DNA from: an uncultured Desulfobulbaceae bacterium
GTDB lineage: Bacteria > Desulfobacterota > Desulfobulbia > Desulfobulbales > BM004
Assembly: GCA_947258675.1 (NCBI GenBank)
Contig: CAMYJP010000189.1
Coordinates: 1 to 10,145 of the forward strand
DNA length: 10,145 nt
Reading direction: 5' to 3'
Position 1 is the first letter of the stretch, and each line of letters begins with the position of its first letter. Under the pieces are notes generated by a model, which had not been told where the DNA came from, did not search any database, and was given only the letters and a program-made list of their open reading frames with translations. Of this stretch, positions 1 through 6,772 are shown piece after piece. A program made the position numbers and the translations under genes.

Positions 1-719
1 AAAAAATCAAAACTCTCTTTACTGATCAGAGATGCTGCAAAATGCTGTACCATGCACAACTTCGGATATAGGATCCGCCACAATGCAGGCTCAGGCATGG
101 ATGAACCTTGCAGCATATTCTCGACAAAACGACTAGTAACTATCCGAAGTCCTTCATCTGAAAAATACCCTGTAAATATTATGGCCAGAGAAATAATTCC
201 AGAGACAAAGCCAGGCAGATACAGAGACAAGAAAAGAGTCAGGACAATTGCATAAAAAAGATTTACCGTACAAACCAAGGAGGCAGTCAAATACCCGACA
301 ATCATGCCCCCGGTTTTGTTCCAGGCTATCAGAAAAACCGTGCTGTGCAAAACAAACATAAAGATTGAAGCAAGCAACCAGAGACCGGTTATGCGCCCCA
401 TTACATAGTGCTTCCTTGAAACCGGTCTGGACAAATATAATATCTGAGAACCATCATTTTTATCATTTGTAAAAACGGTCATGGAACTAAGAACAGACAA
501 AATAATCATACTTACGGCAATTGCATGGAAGGCAATGATGGAGGCATGCCACGCAACGGCCAGACTGCTGACCTCCCGGTTGTTTACAGTAAAGCTGGCA
601 TCATAACAACTGCGCAGTGAAAGAACGATGAGAATGGAAACTGCCAAAAGGACATAAAAACTCCTTCGGTGCAATTGATCCTGAAGCGTATAATAAGCAA
701 TGCGTCCAATCCTACTCAT
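1..719 (-). CDS. ABC-2 type transporter permease (NosY-like), 3' end cut off by window edge
   Basis: Inner-membrane permease of an ABC-2 type (export-class) transporter; substrate unknown. The frame is open from an ATG at 717-719 to the left edge, about 239 codons with no stop, so the C-terminus is missing. The N-terminus (MSRIGRIAYYTLQDQLHRR) is a short cytoplasmic segment before a first membrane helix (FYVLLAVSILIVLSL). A second hydrophobic stretch (IIAFHAIAVSMIILSVLSSM) is followed by a cytoplasmic loop (TNDKNDGSQILYLSRPVSR) that matches the E/D-x-G-x-L-x-x-L-S-R-P-x-S-R pattern of this family, then more hydrophobic helices. The start codon overlaps the end of the upstream ATPase gene by 8 bases (ATGAGTAG), which points to translational coupling and a shared complex. 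A purine-rich GGAAAGGA lies just before the ATG. The family call is fairly firm; the transported molecule cannot be read from the sequence. Confidence 0.85.
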   Translation of the reverse strand, partial: MSRIGRIAYYTLQDQLHRRSFYVLLAVSILIVLSLRSCYDASFTVNNREVSSLAVAWHASIIAFHAIAVSMIILSVLSSMTVFTNDKNDGSQILYLSRPVSRKHYVMGRITGLWLLASIFMFVLHSTVFLIAWNKTGGMIVGYLTASLVCTVNLFYAIVLTLFLSLYLPGFVSGIISLAIIFTGYFSDEGLRIVTSRFVENMLQGSSMPEPALWRILYPKLCMVQHFAASLISKESFDF

Positions 720-1428
720 TTTCCTTTCCAACATATCTTATGAACACATCTTCCAGCGTTTGGTCCCTACTCCTGATAATATTGGAAAGATCGTCCTTGA
801 TCAACATCTTGCCATGGTCAATAAAAGCGACAGTGTCTGAAAGTTTTTCCACCTCGGATAGGAAATGCGAATTCATCACGATTGTGGTGCCTCCCTGATG
901 CATGATATCTAAAACCTCACGCATCTTCTTAATTCCAAGAGGATCAAGTCCGGATGTCGGTTCGTCAAGGACAAGCAGTTCGGGATCATTCAATATGGCT
1001 GCAGCCAAACCGATGCGCTGCTGCATCCCTTTGGAATACCCCCCCGCACGCCCTTTTGCATGGTCTGCCATACCGCAAATTTCCAGGACCCGGTCTATCT
1101 CAGCTTGCGCCTGGTTACCGGACAATCCCAATAGTGCTGCACTGCGTTCAAGATACTTACGGCCACTCAGGTAAGAAGAACTCCTATGCTGCTCTCCAAG
1201 ATAGCCAATACCTGCCCTGGCCAATACTTTATATGCAGGTATGCCATTTATGGTTATCGTACCGTCAGTGGGCAAGGAAAAACCCATGATCATTCTGACA
1301 ACAGTGGTTTTACCGGCACCATTCGGCCCTACTAAGGTGAAAAACTCGCCTTTAGCAACATGTAATGAAATCTGATCAACAGCAATAGCTGACCCATATT
1401 TTTTGGTCACTGCCTTTAGAATTATCAT
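712..1428 (-). CDS. ABC transporter ATP-binding protein (NosF/CcmA-like), export type
   Basis: Cytoplasmic ATPase of 238 aa that should energise the permease encoded directly downstream. All nucleotide-binding elements are present: Walker A GPNGAGKTT (34-42), Q-loop Gln80, a signature region YSKGMQQR (131-138) of the YSKGM type common in export ATPases rather than LSGGQ, Walker B LLVLDEP (151-157), D-loop SGLD (159-162) and H-loop His188. Length is close to a minimal ABC domain, with a short C-terminal tail that includes TLEDVFIRYV, typical of this drug/Nos-type ATPase class. It begins 23 bases after livF ends, on the same strand, so it is probably co-transcribed with the Liv importer although its class differs. 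No strong Shine-Dalgarno is visible before the ATG. Substrate unknown. Confidence 0.93.
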   Translation of the reverse strand: MIILKAVTKKYGSAIAVDQISLHVAKGEFFTLVGPNGAGKTTVVRMIMGFSLPTDGTITINGIPAYKVLARAGIGYLGEQHRSSSYLSGRKYLERSAALLGLSGNQAQAEIDRVLEICGMADHAKGRAGGYSKGMQQRIGLAAAILNDPELLVLDEPTSGLDPLGIKKMREVLDIMHQGGTTIVMNSHFLSEVEKLSDTVAFIDHGKMLIKDDLSNIIRSRDQTLEDVFIRYVGKENE

Positions 1429-1451
1429 ATGAAATTTCAGTTACCCGAGCC

Positions 1452-2165
1452 CTAACCACCAAGATACGCTTTTTGAACATCAGCGTTATTGAGTAAAACT
1501 TCGGAGGGACCTTCCAGCACCAGATTTCCGTTTTCAAGCACGTACCCACGCTGGGAAAATTTAAGGGCCAACCTTGCGTTCTGTTCAACCAGGAGAATAG
1601 TCGTACCGCTTTTATTAATTTCTTTAAGCGCATCAAACATTGAAAGCATCAACAATGGAGCCAGTCCCATGGAAGGTTCATCCAAGAGCATAATCTTTCT
1701 GCCACTCATATACGCTCTGCCAACAGCCAACATCTGCTGTTCACCGCCGCTCAAAGTTCCTGCCAGCTGTGTTCCCCGCTCTTGCAAACGTGGAAAAATA
1801 GAGAATACCTCTTCCAAGTCTGCTTTAATTTTTTCACGGTCCTTTCTGGCAAAAGTTGCAAGCCGCAGATTTTCCATAACTGTCAGATTGCCGAATAGTC
1901 GACGACCTTCCGGAACATGGGATATACCCAACTCACTGACGACTTTGTCGGGCTGGTAAGCGAGCAGATTTTTGCCGTCAAATTCCATTGTTGAACCTTT
2001 ATCAGCCGGCAGCAGGCGGGAAATGGCGCGCAACGTGGTGCTCTTGCCCGCACCATTTGCACCTATAATGCAAACGATTTCACCTTTGTCCACAGAAAAA
2101 TCTATCCCGTGAAGCGCCTTTATCTTGTCGTATGAAACTTGCAGATTATGGATAGTCAACTGCAT
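1452..2165 (-). CDS. livF: Branched-chain amino acid ABC transporter ATP-binding protein LivF
   Basis: One of the two ATPases that drive uptake of leucine, isoleucine and valine through LivHM. With the ATG at 2165 it is 237 aa, the usual LivF length. The start overlaps the livG stop by one base (TGATG); a TTG three bases upstream is also possible, with GAGG 7 bases before it. Numbering from that TTG, Walker A is GANGAGKST (36-44), the signature is LSGGEQQ (139-145) and Walker B is IMLLDEP (159-165). The switch region reads LLVEQN (192-197), where the usual H-loop His is replaced; this is normal for LivF. The stretch HVPEGRRLF (84-92) is also a LivF hallmark that separates it from LivG. The reading frame is complete, with none of the damage seen in livG. 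Confidence 0.95.
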   Translation of the reverse strand: MQLTIHNLQVSYDKIKALHGIDFSVDKGEIVCIIGANGAGKSTTLRAISRLLPADKGSTMEFDGKNLLAYQPDKVVSELGISHVPEGRRLFGNLTVMENLRLATFARKDREKIKADLEEVFSIFPRLQERGTQLAGTLSGGEQQMLAVGRAYMSGRKIMLLDEPSMGLAPLLMLSMFDALKEINKSGTTILLVEQNARLALKFSQRGYVLENGNLVLEGPSEVLLNNADVQKAYLGG

Positions 2166-2789
2166 CAATTCACATCCTCTTTGCCAAGGTACGCCTCAAC
2201 GACTTCAGGATTATTTCTGATCTCTTCAGGGGTTCCTTCGGCAATCACTTCACCGAAGACAAGGGTCTGGATTCTCTCACAGAGCTCCATGACAAATTTC
2301 AGTCGATGTTCAATCAAAAAAATGGCCACCTCAAAATCATTATGTATCTGACGGATAATAGAAATCATCCTGTTCAATTCATCGGGCGTCATCCCCGCAG
2401 TGGGTTCATCTAGAAATAACACTTTCGGATTAATAGCCATGGCCCGCGCCATCTCGACCCGCCGCTGCGCACCGTAAGGCAGGCTGTTAGCCAGCTGGTA
2501 GGCATACTCTGCAACATCACCAGAGCAAAAGGTTTTGAAATGTGCGTCCCAGTCCCATGGCGGCAATTTCATGGGGTCTATGACCAATAATATTATGGCC
2601 GCCTAACTCGATATTACCGTTACTCGGAGTATGTATACCGGTAATCAAGTTAAAAATAGTGGTTTTCCCGGCACCATTCGGTCCGATTAATCCTACGATA
2701 TGGCCTGGTTCAAGGATAAGATTATAGTTGTGAACCGCACGCAATCCACCAAAATAATGGGTCATATTATCTACCCGAAGCAGGGCCAT
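2165..2789 (-). pseudogene. livG: livG, branched-chain amino acid ABC ATPase, broken by internal deletion and frameshift
   Basis: This is the expected second ATPase of the Liv importer, but it cannot be read as one protein. Reading from the ATG at 2789 gives 90 codons: a normal LivG N-terminus with FGGLRAV, Walker A GPNGAGKTT (36-44) and Q-loop GRTFQN (81-86), then a TGA at 2517-2519. The rest lies in the +1 frame: GDVAEYAYQLANSLPYGAQRR (signature region LPYG), Walker B VLFLDEP, H-loop IEH, and the LivG-type ending IRNNPEVVEAYLG, stopping at 2165. The locus spans 625 bases, about 208 codons, against about 255 for LivG. Roughly 50 residues of the helical subdomain between Q-loop and signature are absent, so the lesion is a deletion as well as a frame change, with a junction near 2515-2535. 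The gene start overlaps the livM stop by one base (TAATG), with GGAG upstream. True pseudogene or assembly error are both possible. Confidence 0.85.
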
Positions 2790-4084
2790 TATGCATCTCC
2801 CTTCGTGGGTTGTATTAATCCGGTTTTTGGTTTCATGAGCTCTTTCGGTTTAAATTCGGTAAAGGAGATCAGCCCGGTGGGACGCAGTAACATAACAAGT
2901 ATCAGTAATAGAGGAATAATAATCCATTTAAACAATTCCAGGGGACGCAGTGCTTCACTTAACAGATTAATTGAAACCGCACCGACTATCGATCCGGTAA
3001 CGGAATTTAATCCACCGAAATATACCATAGCCAAAATCTCAGCCAATCTCTGGATTCCAAAGGAACCGGGGTTGACATACCTCAATACATGAGCAAAAAG
3101 GCCACCAGCAACTCCTGCCCAAAAAGCACCGAACATAAAGGTGATAATTTTTGTCTTACGGGTGTTGACAGTCATTGCTTCTGCAGCAAGTTCATTATCA
3201 CGCACAGCGCAAAGAGCCTTACCTATCGTTGACCGCACAAAATTATTAATTATCCAGATGCAGAGCACCATGACAATGAAAACGGTTGGTAGATTGGAAT
3301 AATCAGGCTGACTGGACATTCCTCTGGGGCCTCCGACAAACTCCAGATTTTCAATGATGCTTTTAACGATAAACAGAAATGCAAGAGAGATTATGGCAAG
3401 GTAATCCCCTCTGGTACGAAATGACGGTATGGCAATAACCAGTGCTCCAAGTGACGCGGCTATCCCGCCTGCAATCAGTGCAAAGGGAAATAAAAAAGGC
3501 CCAATTCCTGCAGGCAGCAGTGCTTCGCCTAATAATTTATCATTAACAAACAGCAGCAGTGTTATTGTAGAGGCCGTATAAGCTCCAATGGCCATAAAAC
3601 CTGGATGAGAGCAGGAAAACTCACCCATATATCCGTTAATAACATTAATTGAAAGTGTCAGCATGACTGCTATCATAGTCAATTTCAGCACCAAAATCCT
3701 ATAATCGCTCATTTCCGCCCACAAATGGAGTATGGTGTAAAACAGGGCAAGATGCAGAAGTGCAGCTATTGAGACGGGCCCTTTATCAAGAAATGTTGCC
3801 AGTTTATTTGCAGGAGTTGATGTTATACGGGCCAGCAGAAAAACAGGCATACAATAGACTATGGTTAAATATCCTATAACTCCTGGAATCAAGGCAGGCT
3901 TCTTTAACATGATCAGGCAGCCGAAAAGTACTGGTATTTTCGGCAAACCGAGGTAGTAAGAAATCAGATCTCCCAGGTAGTATTCAATCAGCACCGCTCC
4001 AAAACAACCGAACAGCCAGCCTATCAAAGGAATGCTGTTGAGAAATGCTTTCAGTCTTACTTTAAATCCTTTATTAATCTGCAT
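2789..4084 (-). CDS. livM: Branched-chain amino acid ABC transporter permease LivM
   Basis: Inner-membrane permease that pairs with LivH to form the amino acid channel. It has 431 aa. The family core begins near residue 140 with the motif SINVINGYMGEFSCSHPGFMAIGAY (145-169 region) and includes SFRTRGDYLAI (221-231), the glycine-rich GGPRGM (251-256), and the ATPase-contacting cytoplasmic loop around IGKALCAVRDNELAAEAM (287-304). The C-terminus has YFGGLNSVTGSIVGA and the RPTGL ending. Before the core there are about 130 residues with further hydrophobic segments (about 16-36, 40-60, 67-86, 104-122). Short LivM proteins lack this; the E. coli LivM of about 425 aa also has an N-terminal extension. 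The gene appears intact. It lies 48 bases after livH and overlaps livG by one base. Confidence 0.95.
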   Translation of the reverse strand: MQINKGFKVRLKAFLNSIPLIGWLFGCFGAVLIEYYLGDLISYYLGLPKIPVLFGCLIMLKKPALIPGVIGYLTIVYCMPVFLLARITSTPANKLATFLDKGPVSIAALLHLALFYTILHLWAEMSDYRILVLKLTMIAVMLTLSINVINGYMGEFSCSHPGFMAIGAYTASTITLLLFVNDKLLGEALLPAGIGPFLFPFALIAGGIAASLGALVIAIPSFRTRGDYLAIISLAFLFIVKSIIENLEFVGGPRGMSSQPDYSNLPTVFIVMVLCIWIINNFVRSTIGKALCAVRDNELAAEAMTVNTRKTKIITFMFGAFWAGVAGGLFAHVLRYVNPGSFGIQRLAEILAMVYFGGLNSVTGSIVGAVSINLLSEALRPLELFKWIIIPLLLILVMLLRPTGLISFTEFKPKELMKPKTGLIQPTKGDA

Positions 4085-4132
4085 ACATAGGTTCCAGAAA
4101 ATTTCTTCAGCATTCCAAACTGTTATACAGGA

Positions 4133-5056
4133 TTACAGCCTGAGCTGAGTACTGTGTGCCTGACCAAAAAAACCATGGGGTCTAAATGTCAAAATGAGCA
4201 AAATAATGGAATAGGCGATGACATCCCGCAAGGTGGAGGGAAATATCCATACGACAAAAATTTCTATAAATCCGAGTAAAAATCCTGCGAGAGCTGCACC
4301 GAGGATGGATCCCCTTCCTCCAAGGATAGCAGCAACAAAAGCCTTCCAACCTAGTAAAACCCCCATATAAGGATCCAAAACAGGATATGCAAGCCCATAG
4401 AGTATTCCAGCTGCAGCAGCAAGGGCAGAACCAATGGCAAATGTTAGTGGTGCTATTTTGTTTATAGATACCCCCATGAGCGGCACTGCCTGAAAGTCAA
4501 AGGACATAGCCCTCATTGCCATTCCCCACTTACTCTTCTGAATAAAAAGATGAAGTGCATACATAAGAGAAAGCGAGACTGCAACAATGAGGAACTTCTT
4601 ATTTGTTACATAAACACCGCCTAACTGATAAGTGTGTGATTCAATGAGAGATGGAAAGCTCAAACGCTGAGCTCCCAGAAGAGCCAGGTTTCCGGTTTCC
4701 AAAATAATTCCAATCATCAGTCCGGTTATTGCTGCCGATGCCCTTGGCGCCTCACGCAGAGGGCGATAACCGACTCTTTCTATGAACATTCCAACAAATG
4801 ACGTCAAAAACATTGAGAAAAGAATGGTGAGCACAAGAATTGCCCAACCTGGCATGGGAATTCCAAGAAAGGCGGCAAGGCTAAGCAGACCGGTGGCCAC
4901 GCCAAAGCCTATGTATGAGCCGACCATGAATATATCTCCATGGGCAAAATTAAACAGCATCAGTATGGAGTACACCATTGAGTAGCCGAGAGCGATTAAC
5001 GCGTAGAAACTACCCCATTGCAGAGCATTGATAATGTTTTGGAGAAAGAGATCCAT
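4133..5056 (-). CDS. livH: Branched-chain amino acid ABC transporter permease LivH
   Basis: Inner-membrane permease partner of LivM, 307 aa, the normal length for LivH. The family hallmark LFNFAHGDIFMVGSYIG is at 34-50, preceded by the first helix (WGSFYALIALGYSMVYSILM). The loop FIERVGYRPLREAPR lies at 91-105, and the cytoplasmic coupling segment KWGMAMRAMSFDFQAVPLMGV at 176-196. Near the C-terminus are VAAILGGRGSILGAALAGFLLG (241-262) and the closing FRPHGFFG (291-298), equivalent to the usual RPxGLFG. AGGA sits 8 bases before the ATG. It is separated from livJ by 196 bases with two hairpins, so its expression is likely lower than that of livJ. The frame is complete. Confidence 0.95.
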   Translation of the reverse strand: MDLFLQNIINALQWGSFYALIALGYSMVYSILMLFNFAHGDIFMVGSYIGFGVATGLLSLAAFLGIPMPGWAILVLTILFSMFLTSFVGMFIERVGYRPLREAPRASAAITGLMIGIILETGNLALLGAQRLSFPSLIESHTYQLGGVYVTNKKFLIVAVSLSLMYALHLFIQKSKWGMAMRAMSFDFQAVPLMGVSINKIAPLTFAIGSALAAAAGILYGLAYPVLDPYMGVLLGWKAFVAAILGGRGSILGAALAGFLLGFIEIFVVWIFPSTLRDVIAYSIILLILTFRPHGFFGQAHSTQLRL

Positions 5057-5108
5057 TAAGATGGTCCTAGCGCACTATGCTGTGTGACGGCGTCCTGAGA
5101 TTATTAAT

Positions 5109-5133
5109 AAAAAAGGCGAAGATCACCTCCGCC
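5109..5133 (-). terminator. Intrinsic terminator / attenuator between livJ and livH
   Basis: Read on the minus strand, GGCGGAGGTGATCTTCGCC forms a 7-bp GC-rich stem (one G-U pair) with a 5-base loop, immediately followed by TTTTTT and ATTAATA. This is a standard rho-independent layout. It lies downstream of livJ and about 50 bases before livH, in the direction of transcription. Because livHMGF has no obvious promoter of its own in the remaining gap, partial read-through is the simple interpretation: abundant binding protein and less membrane complex. The hairpin is seen; the partial-termination role is inferred. Confidence 0.7.
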
Positions 5134-5145
5134 CCCTGAATCCAG

Positions 5146-5190
5146 AGAAAAGGTTACGGCCATTATTAAAAATGTACCGTAACCTTTTCT
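5146..5190. terminator. Perfect 14-bp hairpin in the livJ-livH gap (second terminator-like or mRNA-stabilising stem)
   Basis: AGAAAAGGTTACGG (5146-5159) and CCGTAACCTTTTCT (5177-5190) are exact reverse complements around a 17-base A+T-rich loop. The arms carry an A-run at one end and a T-run at the other, so the structure looks like a two-way terminator, but no long T-tract follows on either strand. It stands between livJ and the stronger terminator at 5109-5133. An alternative role is protecting the 3' end of the livJ transcript from exonucleases. A 13-base direct repeat TATTAATAAAAAA (5102-5114 and 5196-5208) brackets both hairpins. Confidence 0.55.
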
Positions 5191-5252
5191 TATAATATTA
5201 ATAAAAAAACTTTGTAGTCTGAAAATAAAATCCGACACTCAAAATACTTTAT

Positions 5253-6296
5253 CTATGGACATACGGATTTATAGAATTCATACTCACCCTTTTCGGTGAT
5301 TTTGTCTGTGCTTTCGACAGCCGCTTGAACAAGCCGCAGAGAATCCCAGGTTAAAGCAGCAACATCATCAGGGATATACCCGTATGTTTTTTCATATCGG
5401 TCAATAAAAGCCTTAGTATCGCCCTTGGCGCCGGCTGCCGCATAGTGACTGGAAAAAAACTGTCCATAGCAACCCTTGCCGCAAAGAGTAACAGTTTCTG
5501 CGGACCCCCATGAGTCACTGCCGACAATCGGCCCCTGCCAGCCAAGTTCGTGGGCCTGCTGGACAATTAAAGCCACTTCATTATAATATTGCGGTGTAAA
5601 GAGAACCTGAGCATCTGATTTAGTAATTTTACTTAGCTGAGAACTGAAATCTGTATCCTTTGTAGTAAAGCTTTCAAAGGCTACAACAGAACCAGCACCG
5701 TGGACCTTTTCCCATGCCTGTTTAAAAAACTCTGCTAAACCTTTTGGATAATCAGAAGCGACATCATAGAGGACGGCAGCTTTTTTGAACTTAAACTCCT
5801 CGGTAATAAAATTTGCTAAAACCGGCCCCTGGAAAGGATCAAGAAAGCAGCCCCGGAAAACATATGGCCTGTCTTTGGTAGAATCAGGATTGGTGGACCA
5901 GGGAGTGATCATAGGCGTTTCATAATTATTCGCCACATCACCGGCAGGTACAGCCTGTTTGGATGATTGCGGTCCGACGATAAACAGAACCTCGTCTTCG
6001 GTAATCATTTTCGTGTTAGCCTTAACAGCGGACTCGGCCTTGGCTTCATTATCTTCAATCACCAGTTCAACCGGATATTTCTTACCACCCACTTCAAGCC
6101 CACCTGCTTTTTCAATATCAGCCAGCCACATTTGGGCAGCAAATTTTGTTCCTTCCCCAACCTTGGGTATATCTCCGGTAATCGGTGCATTGATTCCGAT
6201 TTTTATCACCGTTTTTCTGCCCAAACTCCATGCATCCGATGAAAAAACCAAAGCGCTGACAAGTCCTAAAACACAAGCAAATAATAAATTCTTCAT
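5253..6296 (-). CDS. livJ: Branched-chain amino acid ABC transporter periplasmic binding protein LivJ/LivK, apparent internal deletion near C-terminus
   Basis: Periplasmic type I binding protein that delivers branched-chain amino acids (or a related ligand) to LivHM. It has 347 aa. A Sec signal peptide is visible at about 1-24 (MKNLLFACVLGLVSALVFSSDAWS). The mature protein begins with TVIKIGINAPITGDIPKVGEG, followed by FIVGPQSSKQAVPAG near the ligand site, TPMITPWSTNP and YVFRGCFLDPFQG, all standard for the family. An AAGGAG lies 5-6 bases before the ATG. Homologues are usually about 380-395 aa. Here VAALTWDSLRLVQAAVESTDKIT runs directly into EKGEYEFYKSVCP, the normal family ending. The intervening helix and beta-strands (normally containing a DRxAVRDAL-like helix and an FEGxTGxMxFDExGDP-like segment) are missing, about 45-50 residues, with the frame kept. 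Folding of lobe 1 may be impaired. The gene is otherwise intact and heads the operon. Confidence 0.92.
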   Translation of the reverse strand: MKNLLFACVLGLVSALVFSSDAWSLGRKTVIKIGINAPITGDIPKVGEGTKFAAQMWLADIEKAGGLEVGGKKYPVELVIEDNEAKAESAVKANTKMITEDEVLFIVGPQSSKQAVPAGDVANNYETPMITPWSTNPDSTKDRPYVFRGCFLDPFQGPVLANFITEEFKFKKAAVLYDVASDYPKGLAEFFKQAWEKVHGAGSVVAFESFTTKDTDFSSQLSKITKSDAQVLFTPQYYNEVALIVQQAHELGWQGPIVGSDSWGSAETVTLCGKGCYGQFFSSHYAAAGAKGDTKAFIDRYEKTYGYIPDDVAALTWDSLRLVQAAVESTDKITEKGEYEFYKSVCP

Positions 6297-6405
6297 TTTT
6301 TCTCCTTCTTAATGATATTTAGGTTAAAGGTGCAGAGAACATGCTTTAGCCATATTGAACAAGGCTTTAACAGTTGCAATGAAGTGGAAGCTAATAGTAC
6401 CCTGG

Positions 6406-6450
6406 ATTGGCATACGGAACCATGTGGAATTATGCTGAGTGCATGCCAAT
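6406..6450 (-). promoter_or_regulatory. Inverted repeat with possible sigma-54 (-24/-12) promoter upstream of livJ
   Basis: ATTGGCAT (6406-6413) and ATGCCAAT (6443-6450) are perfect 8-base inverted copies separated by 29 bases. Within the right arm, read on the minus strand, TGGCATGCACTCAGC (6448-6434) has GG and GC at the correct 10-base spacing of a sigma-54 -24/-12 promoter (consensus TGGCAC-N5-TTGC), with three mismatches. It lies about 140 bases before livJ. A nitrogen-regulated promoter would suit an amino acid importer, but this is a weak match. The dyad could instead be a repressor or activator operator. Confidence 0.3.
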
Positions 6451-6545
6451 AAATCAATGAAATCTTTACCTTTTAATACCAGAGATGTCAACTGAAAATT
6501 CGACGGAAAGAAATCAAAATGCTACAATGTATTTTCATGTTTTCG

Positions 6546-6573
6546 TTGAGTATCTTTTCAAAATATGTATAAG
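6546..6573 (+). promoter_or_regulatory. Possible sigma-70 type promoter for pldA
   Basis: TTGAGT (6546-6551) and TATAAG (6568-6573) are separated by 16 bases and match the -35 and -10 consensus at 4/6 and 5/6. They lie about 200 bases before the pldA start, on the same strand. The region is A+T-rich, so chance matches are likely; treat as a candidate only. Confidence 0.25.
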
Positions 6574-6772
6574 AATGTTAACCCGCTTAGTATACATCAC
6601 GATACTGCAAGTAAATTCTGGCCCCTCTGGATCTTTGATAGAAAAAATTACGTCCTGTTATCATTCGTGAAACAGATTACCGCTGATGACGACCCATAAA
6701 ATTTTATCTATCCGAACTATACAATTACAGATTTTATAAGAACTGCAGAATATAGAACAAGGAATTTTGAAT

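Larger units (their letters stand above)
6297..6772. other. Divergent intergenic region between livJ and pldA, no gene seen
   Basis: This stretch of 476 bases separates two divergent genes and should hold both promoters. It contains the dyad at 6406-6450 with a possible sigma-54 site for livJ, and a possible sigma-70 promoter for pldA at 6546-6573. The one open frame on the plus strand (6485-6670, 61 codons) has no family resemblance or clear ribosome binding site, so I do not call it. No RNA gene or repeat was recognised. Confidence 0.6.

Noticed and set aside
52..255. 67-codon plus-strand frame at the left edge
   Set aside because: It lies antisense to the ABC-2 permease, whose long open frame and family motif loop are convincing.
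1376..1636. 86-codon minus-strand frame overlapping livF
   Set aside because: Out-of-frame shadow of the well-supported livF and the following ATPase gene.
2163..2168. TTG at 2168 as the livF start
   Set aside because: Possible by ribosome-site spacing, but the ATG three bases later gives the usual length and the common TGATG overlap, so it was preferred.
2517..2587. Programmed +1 frameshift joining the two livG frames
   Set aside because: A frameshift would still leave out about 50 residues of the helical subdomain, and there is no clear slippery site with a stimulator. A deletion explains both features.
6485..6670. 61-codon plus-strand frame upstream of pldA
   Set aside because: No recognisable domain and no convincing start; it lies in an A+T-rich promoter region.
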